Shown here piece by piece: positions 6,800 through 14,199 of a stretch of DNA of 14,199 nucleotides; position 1 is the first letter of the stretch, and each line of letters begins with the position of its first letter. This DNA comes from Spirochaetales bacterium (GTDB lineage: Bacteria > Spirochaetota > Spirochaetia > Treponematales > UBA12059), in contig SPCK01000018.1 in the NCBI GenBank assembly GCA_004525355.1, positions 1 through 14,199 of the forward strand, read 5' to 3'. The notes beneath the pieces were generated by a model. The model did not search any database and was not told the origin of the DNA. It saw only the letters and a list, made by a program, of their open reading frames with translations. The position numbers and the translations under genes were made by a program.

Positions 6800-9568
6800 A
6801 TGCGCCGCCACCTTATGGCCATCATGGCCGTCCTGCTTCTCGTTTCACACGCCACTGCGGATCTGTATACTCCGAACAGGGCGCTTTTTGTGATACGGAC
6901 GGAATTTTTCGACATCATTTTCCCCAACGAATCTCGGAGTGCCGCCGAATACCTCTCCGAGTTCGCCGATGAAACCTATGCGGAAATCGCCTCGCTGTTG
7001 GAAACGACGCCGCGCATACGCTTGGCCGTGGTCATAACGCCGGATTCCGAACAGCTCAACGGATATTATACGAGCTGGCCTTATCCGCGAATCGTCCTGT
7101 ACCAGGCGCCGGTTGACCTCAACTACAGCCTTGGATCCTTCAGAAACGACTTGTATACCGTGTTCTACCACGAATTGACGCACGCGGTATCGCTCTCGAT
7201 CCGCGATCCCGTCCAGGAAGCATTGGTGACTGTCTTCGGTTCTCCGCTCGGTCTGTCCATGTACACGACCCCGCTGTACTTTTCCGAAGGTGTTTCCGTT
7301 TCTTTCGAGAGTCTGGACGGTTTCGGCCGCACCGACGACCCCCTGGCGGCCGGTATATTGCGGCAGGATATTCTTGAAGGTGCGTTCAAGACCCGCCAAC
7401 AGGTTGCGGGCGCGTGGGATCGGTATCCGTACAGTTATTACCATGTATACGGCGGCTACTTTTCCCGATGGCTGCAGCAACGGTTCGGCATGGAACGCTA
7501 CGCGGAACTGTGGAGACACCTGGGGACGGGAATGATCTTCAAGCCTCTGGAACGGGGATTATTTTCGGCCGGACATTTCTTCGAGGTATACGGGGTTGAG
7601 ATAAACGGGGCCTGGGAGGAATTCAAGTCAAGCATGGCCATCAAGGTACCGGTATACATGGATACGCGTCCGATACGCCCGCTATCGGACGCGAGGGCCC
7701 TGGCGTCCTCGGGCGGCGACCTGTACTACGCGGACGAAGCAAGCGGCACGATCTACGGCTACGATACCCGGACAGGGCTGGAGCAGGCATTGTTTCGTAC
7801 CGGATATCCGGTTTCCAGGCTCGACGCGGCGAAGGACGGATCCCTGCTGATATCGACTATCCGTTCCCAGGACGGTCTTCCCATGTTGGCGCTGCTCACG
7901 TGGGATGCCGCAAGCAGGCGATTGGTCGACCTGCACAGGGAAGGGTTGCGAGACGCGGCATGGGCCACGGAAGACAAAATCGTCGCGATCCGGGTTGACG
8001 GATATCAAACGGATATCGTCCTCTCCGGCCTCGATGGCGAAAAAGTCCTGCTTCCCGGATCGGAACGAGTTTCCTACGCATCACCCTCGATATCCGCGGA
8101 CGGTTTGACACTCTATGCCCTGGCCCGGATTGACGGCACCGTTTCCATCATCCGGATGCGGATGGGCGGCAGCGGACCATTTCCGGTCCAGCGGCTGGTC
8201 CTGCCGGACGGGATCGTCCACGTGCGCTACCTCTCGATCGCAGGCGAGACTCTGTACGCTGCATGGGATGACGGTAGCCTGTATCGCCTGATCGAGATCG
8301 ATGGCGAAACGATCCGGTACCAGGGCGTACCGATCAGCGGAGGCGTACACCGACCGGTGTCGGCTGCCGGCTCGATTTTTTACCTCGGCCGATTTTCCGG
8401 GGGGTCCGCGCCCTGCGCCTTCCCCGCCGATCGCGTACCGCTCGCTTTTTCAGGGGTACCGGCGATCTGGGAGGATATGTCAGGGCTCCCGCCAACCATG
8501 TCCGTATACGATAGAGAGCGTGGAGTACAGGCCATGCCATATTCTGTCCTGCCCTGGTTGCTGCCTCGTTATTGGCATCCGACCTTCTCCGTCGACGTAT
8601 CGGGCCTGACCGGCGCGGGCGCAGCCTTCTACATCGCCGATCCGGCCGAACGCTATGCAGCCACGGTGGCGCTTGGCTGGGACGCAAGGGCAAGCGCCGC
8701 GGACGCCCGATTCGACCTGTCGTGGAACAGATGGGCACCGATGATTTCAATCCGGTTGGAAGACGAATTCGCCCTGCTCGATGCCCTCGATCCCTCCGGC
8801 GGGATGGATCGCTCAAGCCTGATCTCGATCGGCCTCGCCGATACCGTGCGGTCATCGCGCGCAGGCGCCTTCGAATGGAGCGTACGAACCGGGCTCTCGG
8901 CCGCGACGCTCGTAGACACGGCCCGACCGTACGCCCCGTGGTCCGACGCCGCGGTCTCGACAATGGCCATCGTATACTGGTACGATTTCCGCGTGCCGGT
9001 CAGTCCGCACCTGTCCCGGTATGGCTACGGATTGTCGCTTGCAGGGAGGGCGGATCGGGTCTTCCTTCCGGCGCTTGACGAAGTGGGTGCCGGCGCGGAA
9101 GCTTCGATCATGGGGAACCTGCCGTGGTCAGGTCTCGGTTTCAGAATCGACGGCGCCGTTGGGCTTTCGGGTTCCTCCGCGTACGGCGGAGACGGTTATG
9201 AGCTGCGGGGATTTGTCAGGACCGCGAGTTTTCCCTCCCGCGCCGAGTTCAGCTCGGTGCCCGCGGGTCGTTGGTATACCCAAGGCGAAGCCTCGCTGAC
9301 CCCCCTCTCCGCGGAAATCCAGCGCGGACTGTGGATGCTGTACGCGAACCGGCTGACCGTCACGGCCGGAACACGCGCCTGCGCTGTCGCTGACGCAGGC
9401 ATGGGCGCCGTTTTCATGGACGCCTCGGCTTTCGGAAGGCTCGAGCTGACGTGGACGCCGGTCGCGGGCGCGTTCGCAACGATTCATCCGATACTGGGAG
9501 CCGAGCTGTGGTATCGTATGAGCGACGGAATGACTGGTTTTTCGCTTTCCTTGGAGGCAGGGAGCTGA
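6800..9568 (+). CDS. Secreted HExxH metallopeptidase fused to a TolB-like beta-propeller and a predicted outer-membrane beta-barrel
   Basis: The ATG at 6800 has an AAAGGA ribosome binding site five bases upstream and begins a 922-residue protein. Residues 1-20 are a signal peptide ending ATA. Residues 25-290 form a gluzincin-type (peptidase MA-like) domain with FYHELTHAVS (His124, Glu125, His128) and a downstream YFSEGVSVSFES supplying the likely third zinc ligand Glu163. Residues about 295-560 are repeated blades with patterns such as SGGDLYYADEASGTIYGYD and SISADGLTLYALA, typical of a TolB-like propeller. From about 575 to the end, alternating hydrophobic and polar residues with many aromatic, Gly and Ser positions suggest an outer-membrane barrel. 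The catalytic motif is intact, so an active surface or periplasmic protease is plausible; substrate is unknown. It is divergent from the acidic membrane protein and 91 bases ahead of the phosphorylase gene. The peptidase call is firm, the barrel is inferred from composition. Confidence 0.88.
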   Translation: MRRHLMAIMAVLLLVSHATADLYTPNRALFVIRTEFFDIIFPNESRSAAEYLSEFADETYAEIASLLETTPRIRLAVVITPDSEQLNGYYTSWPYPRIVLYQAPVDLNYSLGSFRNDLYTVFYHELTHAVSLSIRDPVQEALVTVFGSPLGLSMYTTPLYFSEGVSVSFESLDGFGRTDDPLAAGILRQDILEGAFKTRQQVAGAWDRYPYSYYHVYGGYFSRWLQQRFGMERYAELWRHLGTGMIFKPLERGLFSAGHFFEVYGVEINGAWEEFKSSMAIKVPVYMDTRPIRPLSDARALASSGGDLYYADEASGTIYGYDTRTGLEQALFRTGYPVSRLDAAKDGSLLISTIRSQDGLPMLALLTWDAASRRLVDLHREGLRDAAWATEDKIVAIRVDGYQTDIVLSGLDGEKVLLPGSERVSYASPSISADGLTLYALARIDGTVSIIRMRMGGSGPFPVQRLVLPDGIVHVRYLSIAGETLYAAWDDGSLYRLIEIDGETIRYQGVPISGGVHRPVSAAGSIFYLGRFSGGSAPCAFPADRVPLAFSGVPAIWEDMSGLPPTMSVYDRERGVQAMPYSVLPWLLPRYWHPTFSVDVSGLTGAGAAFYIADPAERYAATVALGWDARASAADARFDLSWNRWAPMISIRLEDEFALLDALDPSGGMDRSSLISIGLADTVRSSRAGAFEWSVRTGLSAATLVDTARPYAPWSDAAVSTMAIVYWYDFRVPVSPHLSRYGYGLSLAGRADRVFLPALDEVGAGAEASIMGNLPWSGLGFRIDGAVGLSGSSAYGGDGYELRGFVRTASFPSRAEFSSVPAGRWYTQGEASLTPLSAEIQRGLWMLYANRLTVTAGTRACAVADAGMGAVFMDASAFGRLELTWTPVAGAFATIHPILGAELWYRMSDGMTGFSLSLEAGS

Positions 9569-9572
9569 CAGC

Positions 9573-9589
9573 CCGCATCCGCGGTTTTT
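9573..9589 (+). terminator. Weak intrinsic terminator candidate after the peptidase-barrel gene
   Basis: A four-base-pair GC stem (CCGC 9573-9576 with GCGG 9581-9584, loop ATCC) is followed directly by five T residues at 9585-9589. It lies a few bases past the stop codon. The T-run position is right but the stem is short for an efficient terminator. A separate AGCCC/GGGCT hairpin at 9610-9624 has no T-run. Confidence 0.3.
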
Positions 9590-9659
9590 CAGCAGCCTGT
9601 TGATGTGATAGCCCGGGATGGGCTTCATCCGACATTGTCGAAAATGAACGGGAGACGAT

Positions 9660-10469
9660 ATGAAAACAGGATTCGCAGATCGCGTAGCCAGGGCGGCCGC
9701 TTCCATTCCCTCAGGGTTCAGGCCGCGAACGGCGGTTGTCCTTGGTTCCGGCCTTTCGGGCATCGTGAACGGTCTGGGCTATGAGGAGATCCCTTTCGGC
9801 GACATTGCCGAGTTTCCCAAAATTACCGTGCAGGGACACAAGGGCCTGCTTTGCCTGTCCGGGAAGAACGCAGTCATGGCCGGCCGCTTTCACTTCTACG
9901 AGGGACATCACTTGGACGACGTTGTTTTGCCCATCTTCGTACTGCATGCCATTGGCGTACGCACGATCCTGCTGACCAACGCGGCGGGCGGTGTAAATCG
10001 CTCGTACGCCCCCGGTGACTTGGTGATCATCAAGGACCATATCAACCTGATGGGCGCCAACCCCTTCGTCGGCCCCAACCCGACTACCGGGGATGGCACG
10101 CCGCTGGGCGATCGCTTCTTCGACATGGGCACGACATATACTCCCGAGCTACGGAAACTGATCCAGTCCCACGCCAAAAGGCCGCTCAAGGAAGGCGTCT
10201 ACGCAGCCTTTACCGGTCCTTCCTATGAGACGCCGGCAGAGGTACGCATGGCGGCCGCGATGGGCGCCGACTTGGTAGGCATGTCCACCGTGCCCGAGGC
10301 CATAGCTGCCCGCTATTTGGGCATGCGGGTCATGGGCATCTCATGTGTTACCAACATGGCGGCAGGCATCACCGACGAATCTCTTGCCCATGACGAGGTC
10401 GTGGCGGTCGGCAAGCGCGTGGAGGCCGAACTCAAGGCCCTCATTCTGGACGTTCTGGCCGGGCTCTGA
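9660..10469 (+). CDS. punA: Purine nucleoside phosphorylase (trimeric PNP family)
   Basis: This 269-residue cytoplasmic enzyme should cleave purine (deoxy)ribonucleosides with phosphate to give the free base and (deoxy)ribose-1-phosphate in purine salvage. The family blocks are all present: VVLGSGLSG with Ser30, QGHKG with His60, GRFHFYEGH at 75-83, LLTNAAGGVN around 104-113, GPSYETPAE at 186-194 with the base-recognition Glu190, VGMSTVPE with Met208, and CVTNMAAG with Asn232. The Glu/Asn pair is that of the low-molecular-mass trimeric class, which prefers guanine and hypoxanthine nucleosides. Length is normal. The start at 9660 has GGGAG (9650-9654) five bases upstream. The helicase gene begins 37 bases after the stop, so the two are probably co-transcribed. 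In other bacteria the same enzyme carries different symbols (pnp, deoD, xapA), so the symbol is tentative. Confidence 0.96.
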   Translation: MKTGFADRVARAAASIPSGFRPRTAVVLGSGLSGIVNGLGYEEIPFGDIAEFPKITVQGHKGLLCLSGKNAVMAGRFHFYEGHHLDDVVLPIFVLHAIGVRTILLTNAAGGVNRSYAPGDLVIIKDHINLMGANPFVGPNPTTGDGTPLGDRFFDMGTTYTPELRKLIQSHAKRPLKEGVYAAFTGPSYETPAEVRMAAAMGADLVGMSTVPEAIAARYLGMRVMGISCVTNMAAGITDESLAHDEVVAVGKRVEAELKALILDVLAGL

Positions 10470-10506
10470 TCGCCCGCCCCGAACGCGATTTTAGGAACCC
10501 GACACC

Positions 10507-12942
10507 GTGCAAGCCAGGGAACGATTCACGCCCGACGCCATCCTGGCACTCCGCGACGCCATACTTGACGCGGGGGGCAATGAGGTTTTTGCCTCCGGAA
10601 AGCTTGACGAAGGCGGCCTGGTTACCGAGATCCTGGTCGCAGCGCGCGGCACCGCCACATCGGTGCTCGCCATCGCGGGTTTTCTCGATCGCGGCGACAT
10701 CCTGGTCCACAACCATCCTTCCGGACTCCTGACTCCCAGCGATGCCGACCTGCAGGTGGCTTCGCGCGTTGCGGAGAACGGCGTCGGCTCGTACATCGTG
10801 GATAACGGCGTCGATGAGGTGTACGTGGTCGCCGAACCCGTCAGGGCGCGGGCTCTGGCAGCTATAGACGGGGACCAGCTGGCCGGGGTCCTCGAGGCCG
10901 GCGGCAAACTGTCCTCACGCCTGCCCGTCTACGAGGTTCGCGAGAGCCAGCTCCAGTTGGTACGCTCGGTCGCGCGTGCCCTCAACGATGGATACATCCT
11001 GGCAGCGGAGGCGGGTACCGGTGTAGGCAAGTCGTTCGCCTACCTGATACCCGCGTTGGCATGGTCGGCTCGCAACAAGGAGCGCATAGTCGTATCGACG
11101 GCGACCATCAACCTCCAACGCCAGTTGATGGACAAGGACATTCCGCTGGTCGCATCAATATTCAAGAAGAAACTCAAGGCGGTACTGGTCAAGGGCCGCG
11201 GCAATTACTTGTGCCTCAATCGCCTGCACGATGCCCTGGACGAAGAAGGCCTGTTCGCGGGAGACGATCACCCGCTGCGGCAAATTACGGCCTGGGCGGA
11301 CGATAGCCCGACGGGCGATCGGTCGGACCTTTCGTTCTGGCCAGAGGACGCCGTATGGTCCAGGGTATGTTCCGAAGCGGACGATTGTCTGGGACTGCGA
11401 TGTCCCTACCGTGAAGATTGCTTCGTTCTCAAAGTCAAGCGCGACGCCGCGGACGCGGACCTCCTGGTGGCGAATCATCATATCTTGTTCAGCGATCTCG
11501 CCGCTCGCCGGGCAGGCGCCGGCTACGAGTCGACGGCCGTGTTGCCGCCCTTCAATGCCATTGTGTTCGACGAGGCGCACGCCATCGAATCCAGCGCCAC
11601 CAGCTTCTTCTCGGAAGAATTGACCCGCTTCTCTGTATACAAGCAACTCGGGAGGTTATACCGCGAACGAAGGAGTCGGAAATTTGGAGTCATCGTCAGG
11701 CTCCAGAACATCAAGAACCTCCCGCCCGGCGTTCTCAAGCTTTTCCCGGATGCCGCCGACGCCGTCCGGGAGGCGATGGAAGCGGCCGACCGTGCGGCGC
11801 TCGAGCTTATCGGTACCAACATGAACTATCGCCTGACCGAGAAAGGCTCGGCCGGGCTCCGCGCAGCGCTCCTGGATCCGTTGGGTGTGCTCGAGCGCTC
11901 GCTCTTCGCCCTGGCGGAGCTCCTGAAAACCGCGCTCGAAGCCGTTCCCGAGGAAGACGTCGAAGAACAACCCGTGCACGAAGCCAAGCTGGCGCTGAAC
12001 CGCATGACCGACCTCGCCGCGGTCTGCGTCCGGTTCCGTGAATGGGAGGACGATCCGGAGAGCGTCTATTGGCTGGACAAGCGCAAGACCGGCCAGGGCG
12101 AGAGCTTCGCACGATTCTGCGTGACGCCGCTGGACATAGGCAGCATGATGGATGAAGCCGTATTCGAACCCTATCGCTCGGTAATCTGTCTGTCGGCCAC
12201 GCTGTCCGTGGGAGGATCGTTCGAGTTCTGGAAACGCAGGGTCGGATTGACGCTTTCGGATCAGCAATCACTCTGCGAAGAATTCCTGTCCCCCTTTCCA
12301 TTTCACCGGAATGCCCTTCTATGTGCGCCGACTGACGCGCCCGCCCCTGACGCGCCTGCGTGGCAGGACTGGATCAACCGGGCCGCCGGCGATCTTCTTG
12401 AAGCCTCGGGCGGGCGTGCCCTCGTACTCTTCACCTCGTACACGAGCCTCCGTTCGGCCTGGGACGCGATAAAGCCGCGATTGGACGCCCTGGGAATAAG
12501 CGCCTACCGCCAGGGCGACGACGAGCGCTCACGACTTCTCGACCGGTTCAAGAACGATGTAGCCAGCGTATTGTTCGCGACCGATTCGTTCTGGGAGGGC
12601 GTCGACGCGCCGGGCGAAACCCTTCAACTTGTGATAATCGCCAAGTTGCCATTCCGCGTTCCCACCGATCCGGTGCAGATGGCCCGGGCAGAGGCGATAG
12701 AGCGCCGCGGAGGCAACGCGTTCATGGACCTGTCCCTCCCCGAGGCGGTCCTACGGCTCAAGCAGGGTTTCGGCCGATTGATACGCCACTCGGACGACAT
12801 CGGAGCGGTCGTCGTGCTGGATGTGCGAATCCTCAAGAAACGGTACGGAAGCCTGTTCGTGTCCTCACTGCCCTCCACGAAAACGAGTTTCAAGCCGCTC
12901 GCGGAGATCTGTGCCGATGTCCGCGCCTTCCTGTGCAGCTGA
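10507..12942 (+). CDS. RadC/JAMM-type N-terminal domain fused to a DinG/XPD-family iron-sulfur DNA helicase
   Basis: The 811-residue protein starts at GTG 10507; AGGA at 10493-10496 lies ten bases upstream. Residues 1-120 resemble the RadC C-terminal (MPN/JAMM) domain, with Glu26 in NEVF, the metal motif HNHPSGLLTPSDAD (His68, His70, Ser78, Asp81), and a VDEVYVV end. The helicase follows: YEVRESQLQLVRSV (Q-like motif, 142-155), Walker A AGTGVGKS around 169-176, an iron-sulfur insertion with Cys236, Cys294, Cys299 and Cys305 (last three spaced C-x4-C-x5-C as in E. coli DinG), DEAH at 355-358, TDSFWEGVDAP, and GFGRLIR near the end. Cys288 is an additional cysteine. The expected activity is 5'-3' unwinding of forked DNA, R-loops or related structures. 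All motifs look intact in both halves. E. coli DinG is about 716 residues, so the excess is essentially the N-terminal domain. DinG fused to an exonuclease is known in Firmicutes; a JAMM fusion is unusual in my experience. Confidence 0.94.
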   Translation: MQARERFTPDAILALRDAILDAGGNEVFASGKLDEGGLVTEILVAARGTATSVLAIAGFLDRGDILVHNHPSGLLTPSDADLQVASRVAENGVGSYIVDNGVDEVYVVAEPVRARALAAIDGDQLAGVLEAGGKLSSRLPVYEVRESQLQLVRSVARALNDGYILAAEAGTGVGKSFAYLIPALAWSARNKERIVVSTATINLQRQLMDKDIPLVASIFKKKLKAVLVKGRGNYLCLNRLHDALDEEGLFAGDDHPLRQITAWADDSPTGDRSDLSFWPEDAVWSRVCSEADDCLGLRCPYREDCFVLKVKRDAADADLLVANHHILFSDLAARRAGAGYESTAVLPPFNAIVFDEAHAIESSATSFFSEELTRFSVYKQLGRLYRERRSRKFGVIVRLQNIKNLPPGVLKLFPDAADAVREAMEAADRAALELIGTNMNYRLTEKGSAGLRAALLDPLGVLERSLFALAELLKTALEAVPEEDVEEQPVHEAKLALNRMTDLAAVCVRFREWEDDPESVYWLDKRKTGQGESFARFCVTPLDIGSMMDEAVFEPYRSVICLSATLSVGGSFEFWKRRVGLTLSDQQSLCEEFLSPFPFHRNALLCAPTDAPAPDAPAWQDWINRAAGDLLEASGGRALVLFTSYTSLRSAWDAIKPRLDALGISAYRQGDDERSRLLDRFKNDVASVLFATDSFWEGVDAPGETLQLVIIAKLPFRVPTDPVQMARAEAIERRGGNAFMDLSLPEAVLRLKQGFGRLIRHSDDIGAVVVLDVRILKKRYGSLFVSSLPSTKTSFKPLAEICADVRAFLCS

Positions 12943-13012
12943 ATCGATCACGGCCGGTTCAATCGAATACTCACCGCTTCACATCCGGCCTTGTGCCAGC
13001 TACAATGTCACG

Positions 13013-14199
13013 ATGGCTATCTTTCTGCTGGAAAATACGATCAAGAAATACCATTGGGGCGATCCGGACCTCATTCCCGAGTTTCTGGGCTTTCCCAATC
13101 CTGAGCGCGAACCCTACGCCGAGTTGTGGCTTGGAGACCATCCGCTGGCCACGTCGGTTACCATTGGGCCTGGCGGCGAGCGGGTCGGACTTGACGAACT
13201 GATTGCCCGGGATCCGGTGAGCGCCCTGGGCCCGGATGCGCGGACCGGATACAGGCTGCCCTTCCTCTTCAAGCTGCTGGCGCTCGGCCGCCCACTATCC
13301 ATCCAGGTACATCCTTCCAGGCTCAAGGCTTCCAGGGGGTTCGAGCGGGAAGAGCGGTCGGTATTGCCCCTTGACGCGACCGAGCGCAATTACGTCGACA
13401 TGAACCATAAACCCGAATTCCTGGTTGCCTTGGACTGTTTCGAAGGAATGTGCGGTTTCAGGCCTATCGATGAAATCGTCGACAACATAAAAATGCTCGC
13501 GGGAGAACGCTGGCGCCGATATGCCGGCCGCCTGGCCGGAGACCCGGGCAAGATGGAATTGGCCGTCCTGTTCTACAATTTCATTGCCCCCGACGCGGCA
13601 ACCAAGGCCACAGTCCTTGCAGGCACACGGACAAGGATCGACCGTATTCTGGCCCGCGCCGCCCCCGATTCCGCCATTGCACGAACATTCGCATGGATTC
13701 CCCGCCTGATGGATGAGTTCCCGGGCGATATGGGTGCCATGGCTCCTATATTGCTCAATACCTTCGACATGAAACCCGGGCAGGGCCTTTTCGTCGCCCC
13801 GGGACAGCCTCACGCATACCTGCGGGGCAGCGCGCTGGAAATAATGGGCAACTCGGACAACAAAGTTCGTGCCGGGCTTACGCACAAGCGCGTGGACCTG
13901 GCCGAATTCATCTCGGTGCTCGATTTTGATATCGGTCCCCTCTCCTTCATCGAGCCTGCAGGGGGCTTGGAAGCCATTCGCGCCGGAAGAACCGATTCCG
14001 CCATTGGCGGCTTTATTCCCTACCCGGTCGAATCCGACGAATTCAGCCTCGCTATGGCTCGTCTGGAGGGCAGGATCGAAGCCGCCGCTCGTCCGCGGAT
14101 CCCCGAAATTCTCCTGTGCATGGATGGAAACGCCCATATCGAGGGTAGCGATGGATGCGCTCTGCCGCTATCCCGGGGTTCATCGGTCTTCATCGAAGC
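13013..14199 (+). CDS. manA: Mannose-6-phosphate isomerase, type I (3' end outside the window)
   Basis: An open frame from ATG 13013 runs without a stop to the window end (395 codons) and encodes a zinc-dependent type I phosphomannose isomerase interconverting mannose-6-phosphate and fructose-6-phosphate for mannose use or sugar-nucleotide synthesis. Signatures are clear: N-terminal TIKKYHWG, PYAELWLGDHP at about 40-50, LSIQVHPS with ligands Gln98 and His100, NHKPEF with Glu135, PGQPHAYL with His267, and GNSDNKVRAGLTHK containing the catalytic-loop Arg286. Family members are about 390-440 residues, so only a short C-terminal part should be missing. No in-frame upstream start is available and no strong ribosome binding site precedes the ATG. 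The gene starts 70 bases after the helicase stop with no terminator visible, so read-through is possible. Opposite-strand frames here are shadows. Confidence 0.95.
   Translation, partial: MAIFLLENTIKKYHWGDPDLIPEFLGFPNPEREPYAELWLGDHPLATSVTIGPGGERVGLDELIARDPVSALGPDARTGYRLPFLFKLLALGRPLSIQVHPSRLKASRGFEREERSVLPLDATERNYVDMNHKPEFLVALDCFEGMCGFRPIDEIVDNIKMLAGERWRRYAGRLAGDPGKMELAVLFYNFIAPDAATKATVLAGTRTRIDRILARAAPDSAIARTFAWIPRLMDEFPGDMGAMAPILLNTFDMKPGQGLFVAPGQPHAYLRGSALEIMGNSDNKVRAGLTHKRVDLAEFISVLDFDIGPLSFIEPAGGLEAIRAGRTDSAIGGFIPYPVESDEFSLAMARLEGRIEAAARPRIPEILLCMDGNAHIEGSDGCALPLSRGSSVFIE

Noticed and set aside
8334..8963. Arginine-rich minus-strand open frame of 209 codons.
   Set aside because: Antisense to the barrel part of the peptidase gene; very high Arg/Pro/Ser content is typical of a shadow frame in GC-rich DNA.
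9610..9624. Hairpin AGCCC/GGGCT in front of the purine nucleoside phosphorylase gene as a purine riboswitch.
   Set aside because: The leader is too short and lacks the three-way junction core expected of that riboswitch; it is probably an incidental stem.
13295..14137. 280-codon open frame on the minus strand opposite the mannose-6-phosphate isomerase gene.
   Set aside because: It lies wholly within a gene with all family motifs on the other strand; its translation shows no recognisable domain and reflects GC-rich codon bias.

Overview
The window looks like chromosomal DNA from a moderately high-GC diderm bacterium, most likely a member of the Spirochaetota (Treponema/Spirochaeta-like). This placement is an inference. 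It rests on the combination of a secreted PEGA-domain protein, a LysM/M23 envelope peptidase, a large acidic membrane protein, a metallopeptidase with a predicted outer-membrane barrel, and a DinG-type helicase with a RadC-like N-terminus. No tRNA, rRNA, insertion sequence, prophage or CRISPR array was seen. Genes fill almost the whole window and there is no gene-free stretch longer than about 110 bases.

Minus-strand block (about 6694 down to 1). A 900-residue, two-helix membrane protein with a very acidic repetitive cytoplasmic region (6694-3992) is followed by a 253-residue two-helix membrane protein (3927-3166), a 93-residue two-helix protein (3169-2888), a secreted LysM/M23 endopeptidase (2861-1938), and a secreted protein with two C-terminal PEGA-like modules (1941-961). 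Next come exodeoxyribonuclease III (884-102) and the first 15 codons of another gene leaving the window at position 1, possibly a rhomboid protease. Two junctions are ATGA overlaps, and a third becomes a TTGA overlap if the upstream TTG start of the M23 gene is used. The five envelope genes therefore read as one translationally coupled operon that probably builds or monitors the cell envelope.

Divergent promoter region (6695-6799). Promoter-like elements on both strands share an AT-rich core, so their -10 boxes overlap.

Plus-strand block (6800 to the end). A secreted 922-residue protein joins a HELTH gluzincin-type peptidase domain, a TolB-like propeller and a predicted outer-membrane barrel. 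It is followed by purine nucleoside phosphorylase, an 811-residue protein that fuses a RadC/JAMM-type domain to a complete iron-sulfur DinG/XPD helicase, and type I mannose-6-phosphate isomerase (cut by the window end). The helicase fusion and the peptidase-propeller-barrel protein are the most unusual single genes. The acidic repeat protein and its coupled envelope operon are the best candidates for an uncharacterised system.
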